Counted from the stretch's first letter, positions 47,072 to 56,730 are shown. The stretch is 64,000 nucleotides of DNA from Roseibium sp. TrichSKD4 (GCF_000148725.1 NZ_GL476310.1:207219-271218); one strand, 5' to 3'. The notes: generated from the sequence alone by a model not told the origin. Numbers and translations: made by a program.

Positions 47072-47863
47072 CTATGACGCGGTCAATGTTGGGGTCTCCT
47101 TTCTAGTTTTCTTTGTATCCTTGGAACTGGCTTTGAAGCGGTAGCTGTCGTTGCCTGTTTCCAAGATGTGGCAGCGGTGCGTGAGGCGGTCTAAGAGAGC
47201 GGTGGTCATCTTTGCATCTGTGAAGACCTGCGCCCATTCTGAGAAGCTACGGTTGGTTGTGATGATGACGCTTGTGCGCTCGTAGAGCTTGCTGAGCAGG
47301 TGAAAGAGCAGTGCCCCACCTGATGAACTGAACGGCAGGTAACCGAGCTCATCCAGGATGACCAAGTCGACTTTGGTCAGCATATCAGCGATTTTCCCAG
47401 CCTTGCCAATCGCTTTTTCTTGCTCCAGTGCATTGACCAGCTCCACTGTTGAGAAGAACCGAACCTTGCGCCTGTGGTGTTCGATCGCCTGAACGCCGAT
47501 TGCTGTGGCGGTGTGGCTTTTGCCCGTGCCGGGCCCACCGATCAGAACGACATTCTCGGTGTTTTCGATGAACTCACACCGGTGTAACTGCCGGACTTTC
47601 GCTTCGTTAATTTCACTGGACGCAAAATCAAAGCCGGTGAGGTCTTTGTATGCAGGGAAGCGGGCGACCTTTGTGTGGTAAGCGATGGATCGAACCTCTC
47701 GTTCCGCCATTTCAGCCTTGAGCAGCTGTGATAACATCGGGGTCGCGGCTTCAAAGGCTGGGGCACCTTGGGCGACCAGGTCTTCGACGGCATTTGCCAT
47801 GCCATAGAGCTTGAGGCTGCGCAGCATGATGACGATAGAGGCTCCGGCTGGGTCATGACGCAT
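47072..47863 (-). CDS. istB: IstB, ATP-binding helper of IS21 transposition
   Basis: A 263-residue AAA+ protein that works with IstA in target selection. The Walker A motif [11 protein letters not shown] is near residue 109, Walker B in [14 protein letters not shown], and the sensor-like IITTNRSF and LLDRLTHRC follow, the full family pattern. The ATG at 47863 overlaps the end of istA by 11 bases, the usual coupling. The gene appears intact. Confidence 0.95.
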   Translation of the reverse strand: MRHDPAGASIVIMLRSLKLYGMANAVEDLVAQGAPAFEAATPMLSQLLKAEMAEREVRSIAYHTKVARFPAYKDLTGFDFASSEINEAKVRQLHRCEFIENTENVVLIGGPGTGKSHTATAIGVQAIEHHRRKVRFFSTVELVNALEQEKAIGKAGKIADMLTKVDLVILDELGYLPFSSSGGALLFHLLSKLYERTSVIITTNRSFSEWAQVFTDAKMTTALLDRLTHRCHILETGNDSYRFKASSKDTKKTRKETPTLTAS

Positions 47864-48056
47864 GGCGCTTCTCCCCAGCCTGTCTCAGGCCATCGTAACG
47901 ATTTAGATTTGCCTCGGGCGTGGTTTGCAATGCCAAGGCGTCCGGTGGGTCGACTTCTGGATGTTCCGTCGGCTTACGGTCGATCAACCGGTGTAGAAGG
48001 TTCAGGATATGCGTCTTGGTTGGCACACCCGCTTCCAGCGCCTTGTCCACGGCGCG
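47853..48056 (-). pseudogene. istA: istA, C-terminal piece separated by IS630 insertion
   Basis: About 67 residues (RAVDKALEAGVPTKTHILNL and a tail ending EKRHAS) complete the transposase IstA that begins at 50549. The join would be GTG TTA CGC GCC across the insertion site, which restores a continuous frame. The piece has no start of its own and ends overlapping istB. Confidence 0.9.
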
Positions 48057-48059
48057 TAA

Positions 48060-49223
48060 TACCAACCGTCAAAATTCAGAACCGATGGGCCCAATCTCGC
48101 ATTCCGATGGACATGATGGTCCATGGTTGTTCAATTAACCTGTTCCATGCGCGGCAACAGATATCGATGATTTGTTCGTAGGATTTGAAGACCCGGTTTG
48201 ACAGCCAGTTATCCCTGATGAACTGCCATAGGTTCTCGACCGGGTTCAATTCGGGAGACCTCGGTGGCAATGGGAGAAGGGTAATGTTGTTGGGAATGTC
48301 GAGTTTGCCAGATGTGTGCCAGCCAGCCTGGTCAAGGATGACAACGGCGTGGGCTCCCGGAGCGACTTGCGACGAGATTTCCTGAAGATGCATTTGCATG
48401 GCCATGATGTTGCACTTGGGAAGGACGAGCGCAGCACCGACACCCCGTTCCGGGCAGATGGCCCCAAATATCCATGCTGACTTTGTCCGCTGATCCTTGG
48501 GGGCCCGCGGCCTTGTCCCGCGTTTTGCCCATCGCCTTGTGATCTTGGTCTTTTGACCCACACGCGCCTCGTCCTGAAACCAAACCTCTATCGGGGTGCC
48601 GCTTTCAAGCTGATTGCCGATTTCCGCCAGTTCGGCTGGGAAGCTTTTTTAAAATCCTCGACGGCAAACTCGTTTTGCGCCGGATGCTGCGGCCGGGCCG
48701 TCAGACGCCGATAACCCGCATTCTTCAGCTCCCGCGATACGGTACGCTCGTCAACGACAATGCCAAATTCAGACAGGATCCACGCAGCGAGATCCTTCAA
48801 GCGCCAACGTACCACTGCATCCACCGATGGATACGGGCCTCGTTCGACAATCTCGATCAACGCACGACGCTGCTGCTCGTCAAGTTTTGAGGGGCGACCT
48901 GACTTGGGCGTATCCTTCAGACCATTGGGACCAGAAGCATTGAAACGCAGCACCCAATCGCGAATGATTTGGAGCGTCACTCCGCCAATATGAGCTGCGT
49001 CCGAACGGCTCCCCCCATCATAGATCACCGCCAATGACAAAAGGCGACGGGTCTGTTTGGCGTCCCGGCACACCCTCGCCAACCGGCGAAGGGTACAACC
49101 GTCAAAGTCATCTCGAAGCGGTATCGCGGCTCCCATGGCAAACTCCCATCGTTTGCCATCTGGAATCATATTCGCAACAAAACCGGAAGCCCAAATATGA
49201 GTCACTTCATCTGACGTTTGGTA
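48060..49223. mobile_element. IS630-family element inserted in istA
   Basis: Outer ends TACCAACCGTCA (48060) and the complement of TACCAAACGTCA (ending 49223) are near-perfect inverted repeats. A TAA flanks each side (48057-48059 and 49224-49226), consistent with the TA target duplication of IS630/mariner elements. Length 1164 bases is normal for the family. The transposase gene is on the minus strand. Confidence 0.92.
48076..49136 (-). CDS. IS630-family transposase, two frames joined by probable -1 frameshift
   Basis: The N-terminal frame (from ATG 49136) holds winged-helix DNA-binding domains (RRLARVCRDAKQTRRLLSLAV, GGVTLQIIRDWVLRFN) and runs into an A6 tract (48645-48650 on the plus strand as T6). 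A -1 shift there leads into the second frame with the DDE core: VWFQDEARVGQK, VVILDQAGWH and PELNPVENLWQFIRD. Programmed slippage at an A-rich site is well known for this family, so the two-frame gene is probably natural. As a single frame, the first part alone ends with an unrelated tail shortly after the tract. Confidence 0.88.
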
Positions 49224-49226
49224 TAA

Positions 49227-50549
49227 CACGTCCTCTTCGTTATGCTGCAGAACCAATGAGAGGATGTCGACCATTTCCCTGTCACCCCCCTCCTTGCGTA
49301 ACATGCGTTCCTGCAGCCGTTGGAAGGCTTCCGGCATCTCGGTGAAGGGCGCGCCATTGCGAAGGGCGCCAGGTTTGCGCTGAATGACAGCAAGATAGTG
49401 CCGCCAGTCATAAACAACCTTGCCTGATTTGCGGCAGGACCGATCAATGAGCCGTGCATGTTCACAAACTGTTTGCCCTTCGGCCACAACGACCAGTCGG
49501 TCAGGGTAGACATGCAGGCTGACACGGCGGTTCGCAAAGCTGGCGGGCACGCTATACCTGTTGCGTTCGAATGTGATCAGGCATGTGGGAGACACTCGCT
49601 TGCTATGTTCGATAAATCCATCGAAGGCCGGCGGCAGAGCCATCAGCATTGGCTTCTCAGCTTTCCACACATCGGCGAGAGACCCCGGCAAGGCTTTGTG
49701 CGGCGTCTCCGCCCAAAGGGCGATGCACCGATCTTCAAGCCATTGGTTCAGTTCAGCCAGATCTGCAAGGACGGGCATGACCTGCCAAAGCCGATTGCGC
49801 GCGTCCTGGACGTTCTTCTCGACCTGGCCTTTCTCCCAACCTGAAGCCGGATTGCAGAACTCAGGCTCAAAGACGTAGTGGCTAGCCATCGCCTTGAAAC
49901 GGACGTTGATGTCCCGCTGCTTGCCTTTGCCGACGCGATCAACCGCTGTCTTCATATTGTCATAGATCCCTCGGCCAGGAACGCCGCCAAACACGCGGAA
50001 CGCGTGCCAATGGGCGTCAAACAGCATCTCGTGCGTTTGCAGCAGGTAAGCCCGGACCAAAAACGCCCGACTGTGTGACAACTTGATATGCGCGACCTGA
50101 AGCTTCAGTCGCTCGCCGCCAATATTGGCCCAGTCTTCACTCCAATCAAACTGGAAAGCTTCGCCGGGCTGGAAGATCAGAGGCACAAATGTGCCGCGCC
50201 CTGTCGTCTGTTCCGCCCGCTGCCGGTCCGCACGCCACGCACGGACAAAGGCCGCCACACGTTCATAGGAGCCATCATACCCTAACTGCACCAGATCCAC
50301 GTGCATCTGTTTGACGGTTCGACGCTCTTTGCGCGACTTGCGCGTCTGGGCCACAAGCCAAGAAGACAAACGGTCCGCATACGGATCAAGTTTGGTTGGT
50401 CGCGGCGGGGTTTTGAACTTCGGCTCAACAATGCCCTCGCGCAGATACTTCTTCACCGTGTTGCGAGATAAACCCGTGCGACGGGAAATCTCTCTGATTG
50501 GCATTTTGTCACGCAATGCCCAGCGTCGAATGACACTCAAAAATCCCAT
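49227..50549 (-). pseudogene. istA: istA, N-terminal piece (IS21 transposase)
   Basis: About 440 residues of IstA: a helix-turn-helix (REISRRTGLSRNTVKKYL), the DDE core with FQFDWSEDWA (first Asp), YDNMKTAVD and [12 protein letters not shown], and the C-terminal beta domain. The start at 50549 has GGAG at normal spacing; a longer frame from 50600 is less likely. The frame runs on into the IS630, so a chimeric protein could be made but would lack the IstA C-terminus. The downstream piece lies at 47853-48056. Confidence 0.9.
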
Positions 50550-50646
50550 GTCGATCACTCCATATCCCCCGAGCCAAAAACGTCGGGGTAGTGTGTTCAC
50601 ATGGGTCAGTTCTCAGTGACAATTTATGGGGCCACCGGGTCAGTTC

Positions 50647-50787
50647 TCAGTGAAAATCAACAGTCCATGCCCGATCCACAGCGTTTTCCATAACGTGCCA
50701 AACAGTTCGGATAAGCTCATCCTGTTCTACGGGGGAAAGACCAAGCTGTTCGACGAGATGTCGAAATTCATCCGGGTTACATTGCAT
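50647..50787 (-). pseudogene. Small mobile-element protein truncated by IS21
   Basis: A 42-residue native stretch (MQCNPDEFRHLVEQLGLSPV onward, with QDELIRTVWHVME) resembles the short helical proteins found next to recombinase genes in alphaproteobacterial elements. Its last native codon is at 50663; the final four residues and stop come from the IS21 terminus. The family resemblance is from memory and tentative. Confidence 0.45.
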
Positions 50788-50898
50788 GGAAATATCCTCT
50801 GAGCCTGACAGCACGAATGGACGTGCCTTCAAGCCGGGTGGTTACTTTGGGGTGTTATTGGAAAAAAGGCGGAGCAATTCGCTCAACGCTTACCAGAT

Positions 50899-51123
50899 GT
50901 GGCAATTGCACACGCACTTTATATGGTGGTCCGGTGGTCCAGTCGCAAGCGATACACTTGGGCGGAGGCGTCGAAAACAATCCCGAACTTTCTGCACGGA
51001 AATACCGATAGTGTTTCTGAGATGCGAGCGAGAAGGGTAAATTGTTCCGTGCAGCGGGTGTTCCGCTGTCTGGCTTCAAATCCGGTAAACGAGCTGTCTC
51101 GATGTGAGGCCGGATTCTCCTGA
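50899..51123 (+). CDS. Possible small hypothetical protein
   Basis: A frame of 74 residues from a GTG, open further upstream without a start, has a reasonable composition (RYTWAEASKTIPNFLHGNTD). No ribosome site is clear. Overlapping minus-strand frames look like shadows. It could be a decayed gene; the assignment is weak. Confidence 0.25.
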   Translation: MAIAHALYMVVRWSSRKRYTWAEASKTIPNFLHGNTDSVSEMRARRVNCSVQRVFRCLASNPVNELSRCEAGFS

Positions 51124-51208
51124 ACTAAGGCATTATGCACGAATAAGGGAGGCGCATGCTCGTATGTGATTTGAACGTCCCGCCACCAGGACAAAAAGGA
51201 ATATGCCT

Positions 51209-51367
51209 ATGATCAATAAAGATTGTAATATTGGTTCGTACTATGACGAAAAGTTTAATCGCCTCAGCGAGCGCACAAAGGCGGCTTTGAAAAATATCGA
51301 GCTTGAATGTGAAGCCATCAATGACCTGTTGGAAGGTCATGCAAGTTCATCCGAAGACGCAGAATAA
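51209..51367 (+). CDS. Small hypothetical protein (52 aa), charged and helical
   Basis: An ATG at 51209 lies 8 bases after AAAAGGA. The 52-residue product is helical and acidic (NRLSERTKAALKNIELECEAINDLL), the size and style of small element-borne regulators or recombination accessory proteins. Family unrecognised. It stands alone, followed by 320 bases without a clear gene. Confidence 0.45.
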   Translation: MINKDCNIGSYYDEKFNRLSERTKAALKNIELECEAINDLLEGHASSSEDAE

Positions 51368-51565
51368 ATGCAACATTCAAATGGTTTTACAGCCCTGTTG
51401 GCTGCAAGATGTGTGCAGGTGTATGACACTGCACCCCTTGCGAAGGGAGATGGCTAGCGCTCTCCCGTTCGATCCCTCTTGCATCCGGCTCACGGTCTGA
51501 ACCGAATTTCAAGCTGCCGCCAGCTGATTTGGCGACAGTTATGGTGTTAGATCTGGACGTCAAGA

Positions 51566-51690
51566 TCAGGCCGTTTCGCGATTGGAATTGCTGCCTTTCA
51601 GAGCGTCACGGCGGTGTTTTTCGGCGCGGATTTTGGGCTGATAAAAACGATCCTCGAATTGCTTGCCTTCTTCATAAAAGTCACGGCCTT
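51566..51690 (-). pseudogene. C-terminal fragment of an unknown gene cut by IS3
   Basis: About 41 codons (KGRDFYEEGKQFEDRFYQPK, then IRAEKHRRDALKGSNSNRETA) have strongly coding-like charged composition and end in a normal stop. The 5' side meets the IS3 terminus at 51691. The rest of the stretch 51368-51565 shows no accepted feature. Confidence 0.35.
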
Positions 51691-51746
51691 TGATCCTCCC
51701 CCTTTGAAGTGGTCCATCGTTATGTTTAGGAAAACGGAGGATCAAC

Positions 51747-52025
51747 ATGGCTACGAAACGTCACAAGCCAGAAGAAATTGTCTCGAAGTTGCGGCAGGTT
51801 GAAGTCCTTGTCGGCCAAGGCATGCCGCGCATTGATGCCATTCGGCAGGTTCGTATCACCGAACAGACGTATTACCGGTGGCGAAAGCAGTATGGTGGGA
51901 TGGGAACCGACCAACTGAAAGAACTCAAACGCCTTCAGAAAGAGAACGAGCGGCTGCGCAAGGCAGTGTCTGACCTGACCCTGGACAAGTTGATCTTGTC
52001 GGAGGCCGCAAAGGGAAACTTCTGA
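51747..52025 (+). CDS. IS3-family OrfA
   Basis: A 92-residue DNA-binding protein: helix-turn-helix (KPEEIVSKLRQVEVLVGQGM, TEQTYYRWRKQYGG) followed by a leucine-zipper helix (LKELKRLQKENERLRKAVSDL). It binds the IS ends and pairs with OrfB. Its end overlaps the OrfB frame near AAAGGGAAACTTC, where a -1 frameshift could produce the fused transposase. Confidence 0.93.
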   Translation: MATKRHKPEEIVSKLRQVEVLVGQGMPRIDAIRQVRITEQTYYRWRKQYGGMGTDQLKELKRLQKENERLRKAVSDLTLDKLILSEAAKGNF

Positions 52026-52873
52026 GCCCCGCCCGTCGTCGAGCCTGCATCAATCACATTCGTCAGCATCTCGGCGTGTCAGAGCGCCGAACCTGTCGTG
52101 TTCTGGGTCAGCACCGGTCTACGCAGAGGAAACCTCCAGCAGGGCGTGCTGACGAAGAACATCTTGTGGCGGATATGATCGCACTCGCCCGTGAGTTTGG
52201 CCGTTACGGTTACAGGCGTATTGCAGCTCTGCTCAGAGATGCTGGTTGGCATGTGAATGACAAGCGTGTTGAGCGGCTGTGGCGACGAGAGGGGCTGAAA
52301 GTGCCAATGAAACAACCGAAGAGAGGGCGGCTCTGGCTGAACGACGGATCATGTGTCCGGCTGCGGCCAGAGTATCCCAATCATGTCTGGAGCTATGACT
52401 TCGTGCACTGCCGAACCAATGAAGGAAAAGCGTTCCGGACACTGAACATCCTGGATGAGTATTCCCGAGAGTGCCTGGCAATCCGGGTGAAGCGAAATCT
52501 GAACTCCACCGACGTGATTGATGTGCTAACGGATCTCTTCATCCTGCGAGGTGTTCCAGCCTACATCAGATCAGACAATGGGCCGGAGTTCATTGCTCAG
52601 GCAGTCAGGGACTGGATCAACGCTGTGGGTGCAAAGACCGCGTACATCGAACCAGGTTCGCCATGGGAGAACGGATACTGCGAGAGCTTCAACGCCCGCC
52701 TCCGAGATGAGCTACTCAATGGTGAAATCTTCTACAGCTTAAAGGAAGCACAAATCCTGATTGAACAATGGAGGAAACATTACAATACCAAACGCCCACA
52801 CAGCGCCTTGGGCTACCGACCACCGGCACCAGAAACCATCGTCCGGATGGACCAAAGCCCAGTCATGCACTAA
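52010..52873 (+). CDS. IS3-family OrfB, transposase catalytic part
   Basis: An integrase-like DDE domain. After a HTH_21-type region (FGRYGYRRIAALLRDAGW) come WSYDFVHCRT (first Asp), IRSDNGPEFIAQAV (second Asp) and SPWENGYCESFNARLRDELLN (Glu). The frame lies -1 to OrfA and has no good start of its own, so it is expected to be made by frameshift as OrfAB. Intact in this copy. Confidence 0.93.
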   Translation, partial: KGKLLSPARRRACINHIRQHLGVSERRTCRVLGQHRSTQRKPPAGRADEEHLVADMIALAREFGRYGYRRIAALLRDAGWHVNDKRVERLWRREGLKVPMKQPKRGRLWLNDGSCVRLRPEYPNHVWSYDFVHCRTNEGKAFRTLNILDEYSRECLAIRVKRNLNSTDVIDVLTDLFILRGVPAYIRSDNGPEFIAQAVRDWINAVGAKTAYIEPGSPWENGYCESFNARLRDELLNGEIFYSLKEAQILIEQWRKHYNTKRPHSALGYRPPAPETIVRMDQSPVMH

Positions 52874-52909
52874 CAATCAAAACGGACCACTCAGGTGGGG
52901 CTGATCATT

Positions 52910-53341
52910 ATGTTTCGAAGACTTTCACCTTTCAGAACAGGCGTTCAGATCCTCGCGGCAATCGTATTGCTCGTCACAAGTACTGTTTGTGATGCGCAAG
53001 CCAGAACCTTCAAACAGACCGTTGCATCGGGAAAAACAACTTTGGTGAATTGGCATCATCGCATTCGTCAAGACTGCAAAATCCAGCCAATCTCGCTCGA
53101 TATTGTCAAACAACCCCAAAACGGTGTCGTCACCGCCAAATTGTCAAGAAGGAAACTGGACAGGAAAACGGCAGGAAACTTGCGACACTGTTATGGCAAA
53201 ACAGCTGTGTTCATCGAGGTTTATTACAAGTCCAACAAGGGATTTAAAGGCAAAGACAGCTTTAGTTACAAGAGGGTCAGCCCGCAAAGCAATGACAAGT
53301 GGAACCGCCATGTTGTAAAAATGAATATTACTGTCAAATGA
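52910..53341 (+). CDS. Exported small protein whose start abuts the IS3 end
   Basis: A 143-residue protein with a signal peptide (GVQILAAIVLLVTSTVCDAQA) and a beta-rich mature part with cysteines (DCKIQPISLDIVKQPQNGVV, GKDSFSYKRVSP), resembling small Ig-like or cadherin-like repeats. The ATG lies 3 bases beyond the IS3 end, so native upstream DNA is gone and the AGGTGGGG of the IS may act as ribosome site. Function unknown. Confidence 0.6.
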   Translation: MFRRLSPFRTGVQILAAIVLLVTSTVCDAQARTFKQTVASGKTTLVNWHHRIRQDCKIQPISLDIVKQPQNGVVTAKLSRRKLDRKTAGNLRHCYGKTAVFIEVYYKSNKGFKGKDSFSYKRVSPQSNDKWNRHVVKMNITVK

Positions 53342-53471
53342 GGCTATGACATTCTACCAAAGTGGCTCACCCCAAAAAGGGTGCATCAAAGGGCAAGTGA
53401 CAACAGCAAGAGGTTGTGACGGAAGAGTGCGCATATTTAAAGAATATTGGGATCAATGCCGATTTGAAGGT

Positions 53472-56255
53472 TCAATGTTCCAGTTCGCGCTCATAAATGG
53501 AGCTGGCTTTATTGTCTGGCCCGTGCCCGGATCTGGGGCCGCTTGAATGATCATAAATTCGCAGATCCTGTTTGTGCCTTGTCATGGCGACATAGGAGAG
53601 ATGCTTATCCATCGTGCGGGACTTGAGTACAAAAGCATGATCAACGGTTGCACCTTGAGATTTATGGACAGTGGTTGCATAGCCGTGATCGAAAGATGAA
53701 AACCGCTTTGTGTCAAAGGTGACTGAGCGGGGTGATTTGGTGTTCTCTGCATTGTGCAACTGGACTGTGAATTTGTCACCATCAATTTCAGTGACCCAAC
53801 CAAGCATACCGTTTTTGACATTGAGATCATAATCATTGCGCGTGATCAGGACCCGGTCGCCCTTGGCAAAGACGCGTTTGCCAAAATCCGTATCAAACAC
53901 ACGCTCATTTTCTAGCTCACCTGCCGAGTGCCGCGCGGAGCGAATGGCTTTGTTGATCGCAAAAACATCCTGCCTGCGATGGGCTAAAGCCATCCGGGAT
54001 TTACCTTCGCCATGGAGTTCCCAGTCAATCATGTAATCTTCCACCAGAGCAGATATGGCATCATGCTCAGATTGGGCATGTTCTACCTTCCCCTGGTCTT
54101 CATAGGATTTGATGGCCTTCTCAGTCTCACCATGCGCCAGATCAAGCGTAGCGGCTTTTTGCCAAACTGACTTTTGACGCCGGATTTCAGTGAGTTCTAC
54201 AAAACCGGTTTTCCCTGCAATGTCCTTGAAGGGTGTCCCCGCCTGGATAGGTTGGAGTTGTTCAGGATCACCAACCAGAACAAGTTTGGCTTTGTGCGCC
54301 CGCACATGTTTGGCAATTCGTGCTAATTGCGCGGTCCCAACCATACCGGCTTCATCAATGACAAGAATGTCTCCGGCTTTAAGGTGGTTGTTGCCATTTT
54401 TCCAACCATGCTCCCAGGAATGCAAGGTTCGGCTCGCAATACCAGAAGATGATTGTAAGCTATCTGCAGCCTTGCCCGCCAAAGCCCCACCGATAACGCG
54501 ATAGCCTTGGCGTTCCCATGCATCCCGCGCCGCGTTGAGCATCGTCGATTTACCCGCACCCGCCAGACCAACAACACAAGCGATTTGCCTGCGATTGAGC
54601 ACATGCTCAATTGCGGCACATTGTTCATCACTGAGATTTACGCCAGCCGTTTTTTGCAATTGCTTATTCTGGCTATTGACTGCCGCCTGCATATGCTTGC
54701 GTTCCACCCCATAGGCTTTGTTCGATGAAAGGAATGAAGCCGTATCCATCAATTGCCTGTCTTGTTGCTGAAAGCTTCGCGTTGTGAATCTGGGATCGGT
54801 TTCTGCTTTTCCGTTCACGAGGATCAATTCTGACGAAGCCAGGGCGCTGTCAACAGCACAGCGAAGCTGTTCAGGACCGCAAATATATTCAGACAATTTG
54901 CGAAGGATATCATTGCGTGAGAATTCAGCGTGGGTTTCACAGAGCAAGCGCAGCACATAATCAGGTGATCGCTCAATCTGGGACTTATGAAACGCAAAGT
55001 CAGGGTCAGGGAGGCGCTTGAATTCGTCCTTTGCAACAGGTGGATAAACCAATGGCTGGATCGAATTGCGTTGTCTTTTTAATTCGGCGATCTGTGAGCG
55101 GAGCTTCCGCAGTTCCAAGCGCTGCTCTTCACTTTGGTATTGGCGTTCTGCCGTAAATTGATCTTCGACCACCTGAAGTGCTTCTTGACGTTCTCGCAGC
55201 AGTTTCTTGCGATTGCCAACCGCCCATTGCCATAAACGACGAAGTGGAGAGTGAGACCGTTTAAATGTTTCGATTTCCTCTTTCCGCTGTTTTTGCTGCT
55301 GCCCTCGTAAATCAACACGGGCTTTTCTGTGAGATTGGATCAGATCACTTTTGGCCGATTCCAGATCAGCAATTTTCTGATCAAGATGAATGATAAGAGG
55401 ATCAGGCTTCGCTGATACTGCTTTGAATTCCGAGAATGGCGAAACATCATCATTCCGAGGTGCGTTTTCAGAGTTGAACCGCGACAGAGCCTCTTCGACC
55501 GAAAGCAAAAGCTCAGGATCGCCCAGACGCAGTTTCAAGAGTTTTGGCTTTACATTCAGCCAACGACTTAGGGAATAAACCTTGCCGTCCTTGTCGATGG
55601 CGACGAAGCCCCGGCGGTCCCCGCGGCAGAGCTGAAAATCATACTCCTTCAATGCTGCTTCAAAGCTGGCTTTGTTATCGGATTGCGCCCAGCATTCCTT
55701 TAGCGCTGCTTTGAGTTCCAGGGGGTCGCGCTTGGCACGCTTGGCAACCTGATATTCTTCCAGGGAATAATTGAGGGGATCGGAAAGTTTGCGGTCAACG
55801 TGGCCTTGAGGCAACTCCCAACCATGTTGCAAAAACAACTCCCGTGATAAATCACAGAGCCGGTCCTTGAAGAAGGATAGATTAATCGCTGTCATTGAAC
55901 CCGCATCAATGCGTGACACGACCAAATGAGCATGACGTCTTGCATGCTTTTCATGAAAAATCACGACGTGAGGCTGGTCTGCCAGCCCCAAACGCTTCAT
56001 GGCCTGTGCAATAGCTACCTCAAAATCGGCATTGCTGACATTTGCTTCTTCTGGCGGTGATAAGGACAATGAGAACAAATATTGCTTACAATTGGTCGCC
56101 TGAGCAGCTGCCCTGATTTCCTGGAAAGCGCCAGCGACATCATTGGAAATAAATCCATTGATGGCATGCACTTCAATATGGTCATTGTCATCAGCGTTCG
56201 TGAGGTGAGCAGCCAACGCTGCATCACCTCCACGCTGGGAAGCTTTCAAGATCAT
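53472..56255 (-). CDS. Relaxase fused to a TraA-like helicase
   Basis: A 927-residue DNA-transfer protein. The N-terminal relaxase domain has motif III HEKHARRHAHLVV (near residue 100) that binds metal, and an early ILKASQRGGDAALA region. After a long coiled middle (residues about 300-450) comes a superfamily 1 helicase: Walker A GLAGAGKSTML, Walker B VIDEAGMV, GDPEQLQPIQ, and the C-terminal VHKSQGATVDHAFV and YVAMTRHKQDL. Such proteins nick oriT and unwind the strand to be transferred. A MobC-like gene lies 24 bases upstream. No type IV secretion genes occur in the window, so transfer would depend on a helper element. Confidence 0.88.
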   Translation of the reverse strand: MILKASQRGGDAALAAHLTNADDNDHIEVHAINGFISNDVAGAFQEIRAAAQATNCKQYLFSLSLSPPEEANVSNADFEVAIAQAMKRLGLADQPHVVIFHEKHARRHAHLVVSRIDAGSMTAINLSFFKDRLCDLSRELFLQHGWELPQGHVDRKLSDPLNYSLEEYQVAKRAKRDPLELKAALKECWAQSDNKASFEAALKEYDFQLCRGDRRGFVAIDKDGKVYSLSRWLNVKPKLLKLRLGDPELLLSVEEALSRFNSENAPRNDDVSPFSEFKAVSAKPDPLIIHLDQKIADLESAKSDLIQSHRKARVDLRGQQQKQRKEEIETFKRSHSPLRRLWQWAVGNRKKLLRERQEALQVVEDQFTAERQYQSEEQRLELRKLRSQIAELKRQRNSIQPLVYPPVAKDEFKRLPDPDFAFHKSQIERSPDYVLRLLCETHAEFSRNDILRKLSEYICGPEQLRCAVDSALASSELILVNGKAETDPRFTTRSFQQQDRQLMDTASFLSSNKAYGVERKHMQAAVNSQNKQLQKTAGVNLSDEQCAAIEHVLNRRQIACVVGLAGAGKSTMLNAARDAWERQGYRVIGGALAGKAADSLQSSSGIASRTLHSWEHGWKNGNNHLKAGDILVIDEAGMVGTAQLARIAKHVRAHKAKLVLVGDPEQLQPIQAGTPFKDIAGKTGFVELTEIRRQKSVWQKAATLDLAHGETEKAIKSYEDQGKVEHAQSEHDAISALVEDYMIDWELHGEGKSRMALAHRRQDVFAINKAIRSARHSAGELENERVFDTDFGKRVFAKGDRVLITRNDYDLNVKNGMLGWVTEIDGDKFTVQLHNAENTKSPRSVTFDTKRFSSFDHGYATTVHKSQGATVDHAFVLKSRTMDKHLSYVAMTRHKQDLRIYDHSSGPRSGHGPDNKASSIYERELEH

Positions 56256-56279
56256 AGGCGTTTCATTGGGTGGTTGAGT

Positions 56280-56690
56280 TTAACGTCGGAGGCCCAGAGC
56301 CTTCAGAAGATCTGAACGCAATAAGCTGAGTTCAGCTTGAACTGCATTCAAAGAACCCATCAGTTCAGGGGAGGCGTCGATCAGACCTGATTGCAGCGCC
56401 GACAGAAGATCATTCAAAGTGCTGAATGCATCCCGCTGACCCAATTGAGTCAAAATCTGCACCAGCAATTTTTGACGGTTTAACGGCGATAGGCGATCAT
56501 TGTGACATTGAGTGGCAGCGATCTCGGCTCTATTGACCGAAAACAATTGCCGTCTCACATATTCGCTAACTGAAAGACCACCAGCGGCACTTTTGAGTTC
56601 ACAGAGTTCCTCTTCTGTGAATCTGATGCTGATAGGTTTTGTGAGCGCTGAGCGTTTTTGACCCCGCGTTGTCTCAATATTGATTTCCAT
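56280..56690 (-). CDS. MobC-like relaxosome accessory protein
   Basis: A 136-residue protein. The N-terminal segment PISIRFTEEELCELKSAAGG with SVSEYVRRQLF is typical of ribbon-helix-helix MobC proteins that bind oriT beside the relaxase. The remainder is helical. It lies directly upstream of the relaxase on the same strand, the common order. The gene start at 56690 is preceded by only about 76 bases before the IS66 terminus, which includes a perfect palindrome. Confidence 0.8.
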   Translation of the reverse strand: MEINIETTRGQKRSALTKPISIRFTEEELCELKSAAGGLSVSEYVRRQLFSVNRAEIAATQCHNDRLSPLNRQKLLVQILTQLGQRDAFSTLNDLLSALQSGLIDASPELMGSLNAVQAELSLLRSDLLKALGLRR

Positions 56691-56718
56691 GATTTCCGTT
56701 ACGAATTCGCGGCAAGTT

Positions 56719-56730
56719 CACACGCGTGTG
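56719..56730. other. Palindrome upstream of mobC, candidate oriT part
   Basis: CACACGCGTGTG is a perfect 12-base palindrome, flanked by AGTT and AAACT, between mobC and the IS66 end. oriT sites with inverted repeats are normally located upstream of mobC/relaxase genes. No nick-site consensus could be assigned, and part of the region may have been lost to IS66. Confidence 0.4.

Larger units (their letters stand above)
47000..50662 (-). mobile_element. IS21-family element, itself interrupted by an IS630
   Basis: Termini TGTTGATTTTCACTGAGAAC (47000) and its complement ending ATCAACA (50662) are inverted, and inner copies of the CACTGAGAACTGACCC repeat occur at both ends, as in IS21. Inside are istA and istB on the minus strand. 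Removing the nested IS630 leaves about 2.5 kb, the normal size. The flanks (AGCC and GTCC) do not match, and the genes on each side are different, so a deletion accompanied or followed insertion. Confidence 0.92.
51691..52907 (+). mobile_element. IS3-family element (IS407-like), complete
   Basis: Ends TGATCCTCCCCC and the complement of TGATCAGCCCC are imperfect inverted repeats that also share GTGGTCC further in. The element is about 1.2 kb with orfA and orfB in the IS3 arrangement. No clear target duplication was found. Its last 371 bases occur again, identically, at 59225-59595. Confidence 0.85.

Noticed and set aside
48588-50600. A single 670-residue protein across istA and the IS630
   Set aside because: It is an accidental fusion frame of the istA N-terminus with IS630 DNA; the two parts belong to different elements with their own termini.
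51691-52907. A GATC target duplication for the complete IS3 element
   Set aside because: The same TGATC occurs at the end of the IS3 remnant at 59595, so it is better read as part of the terminal repeat.
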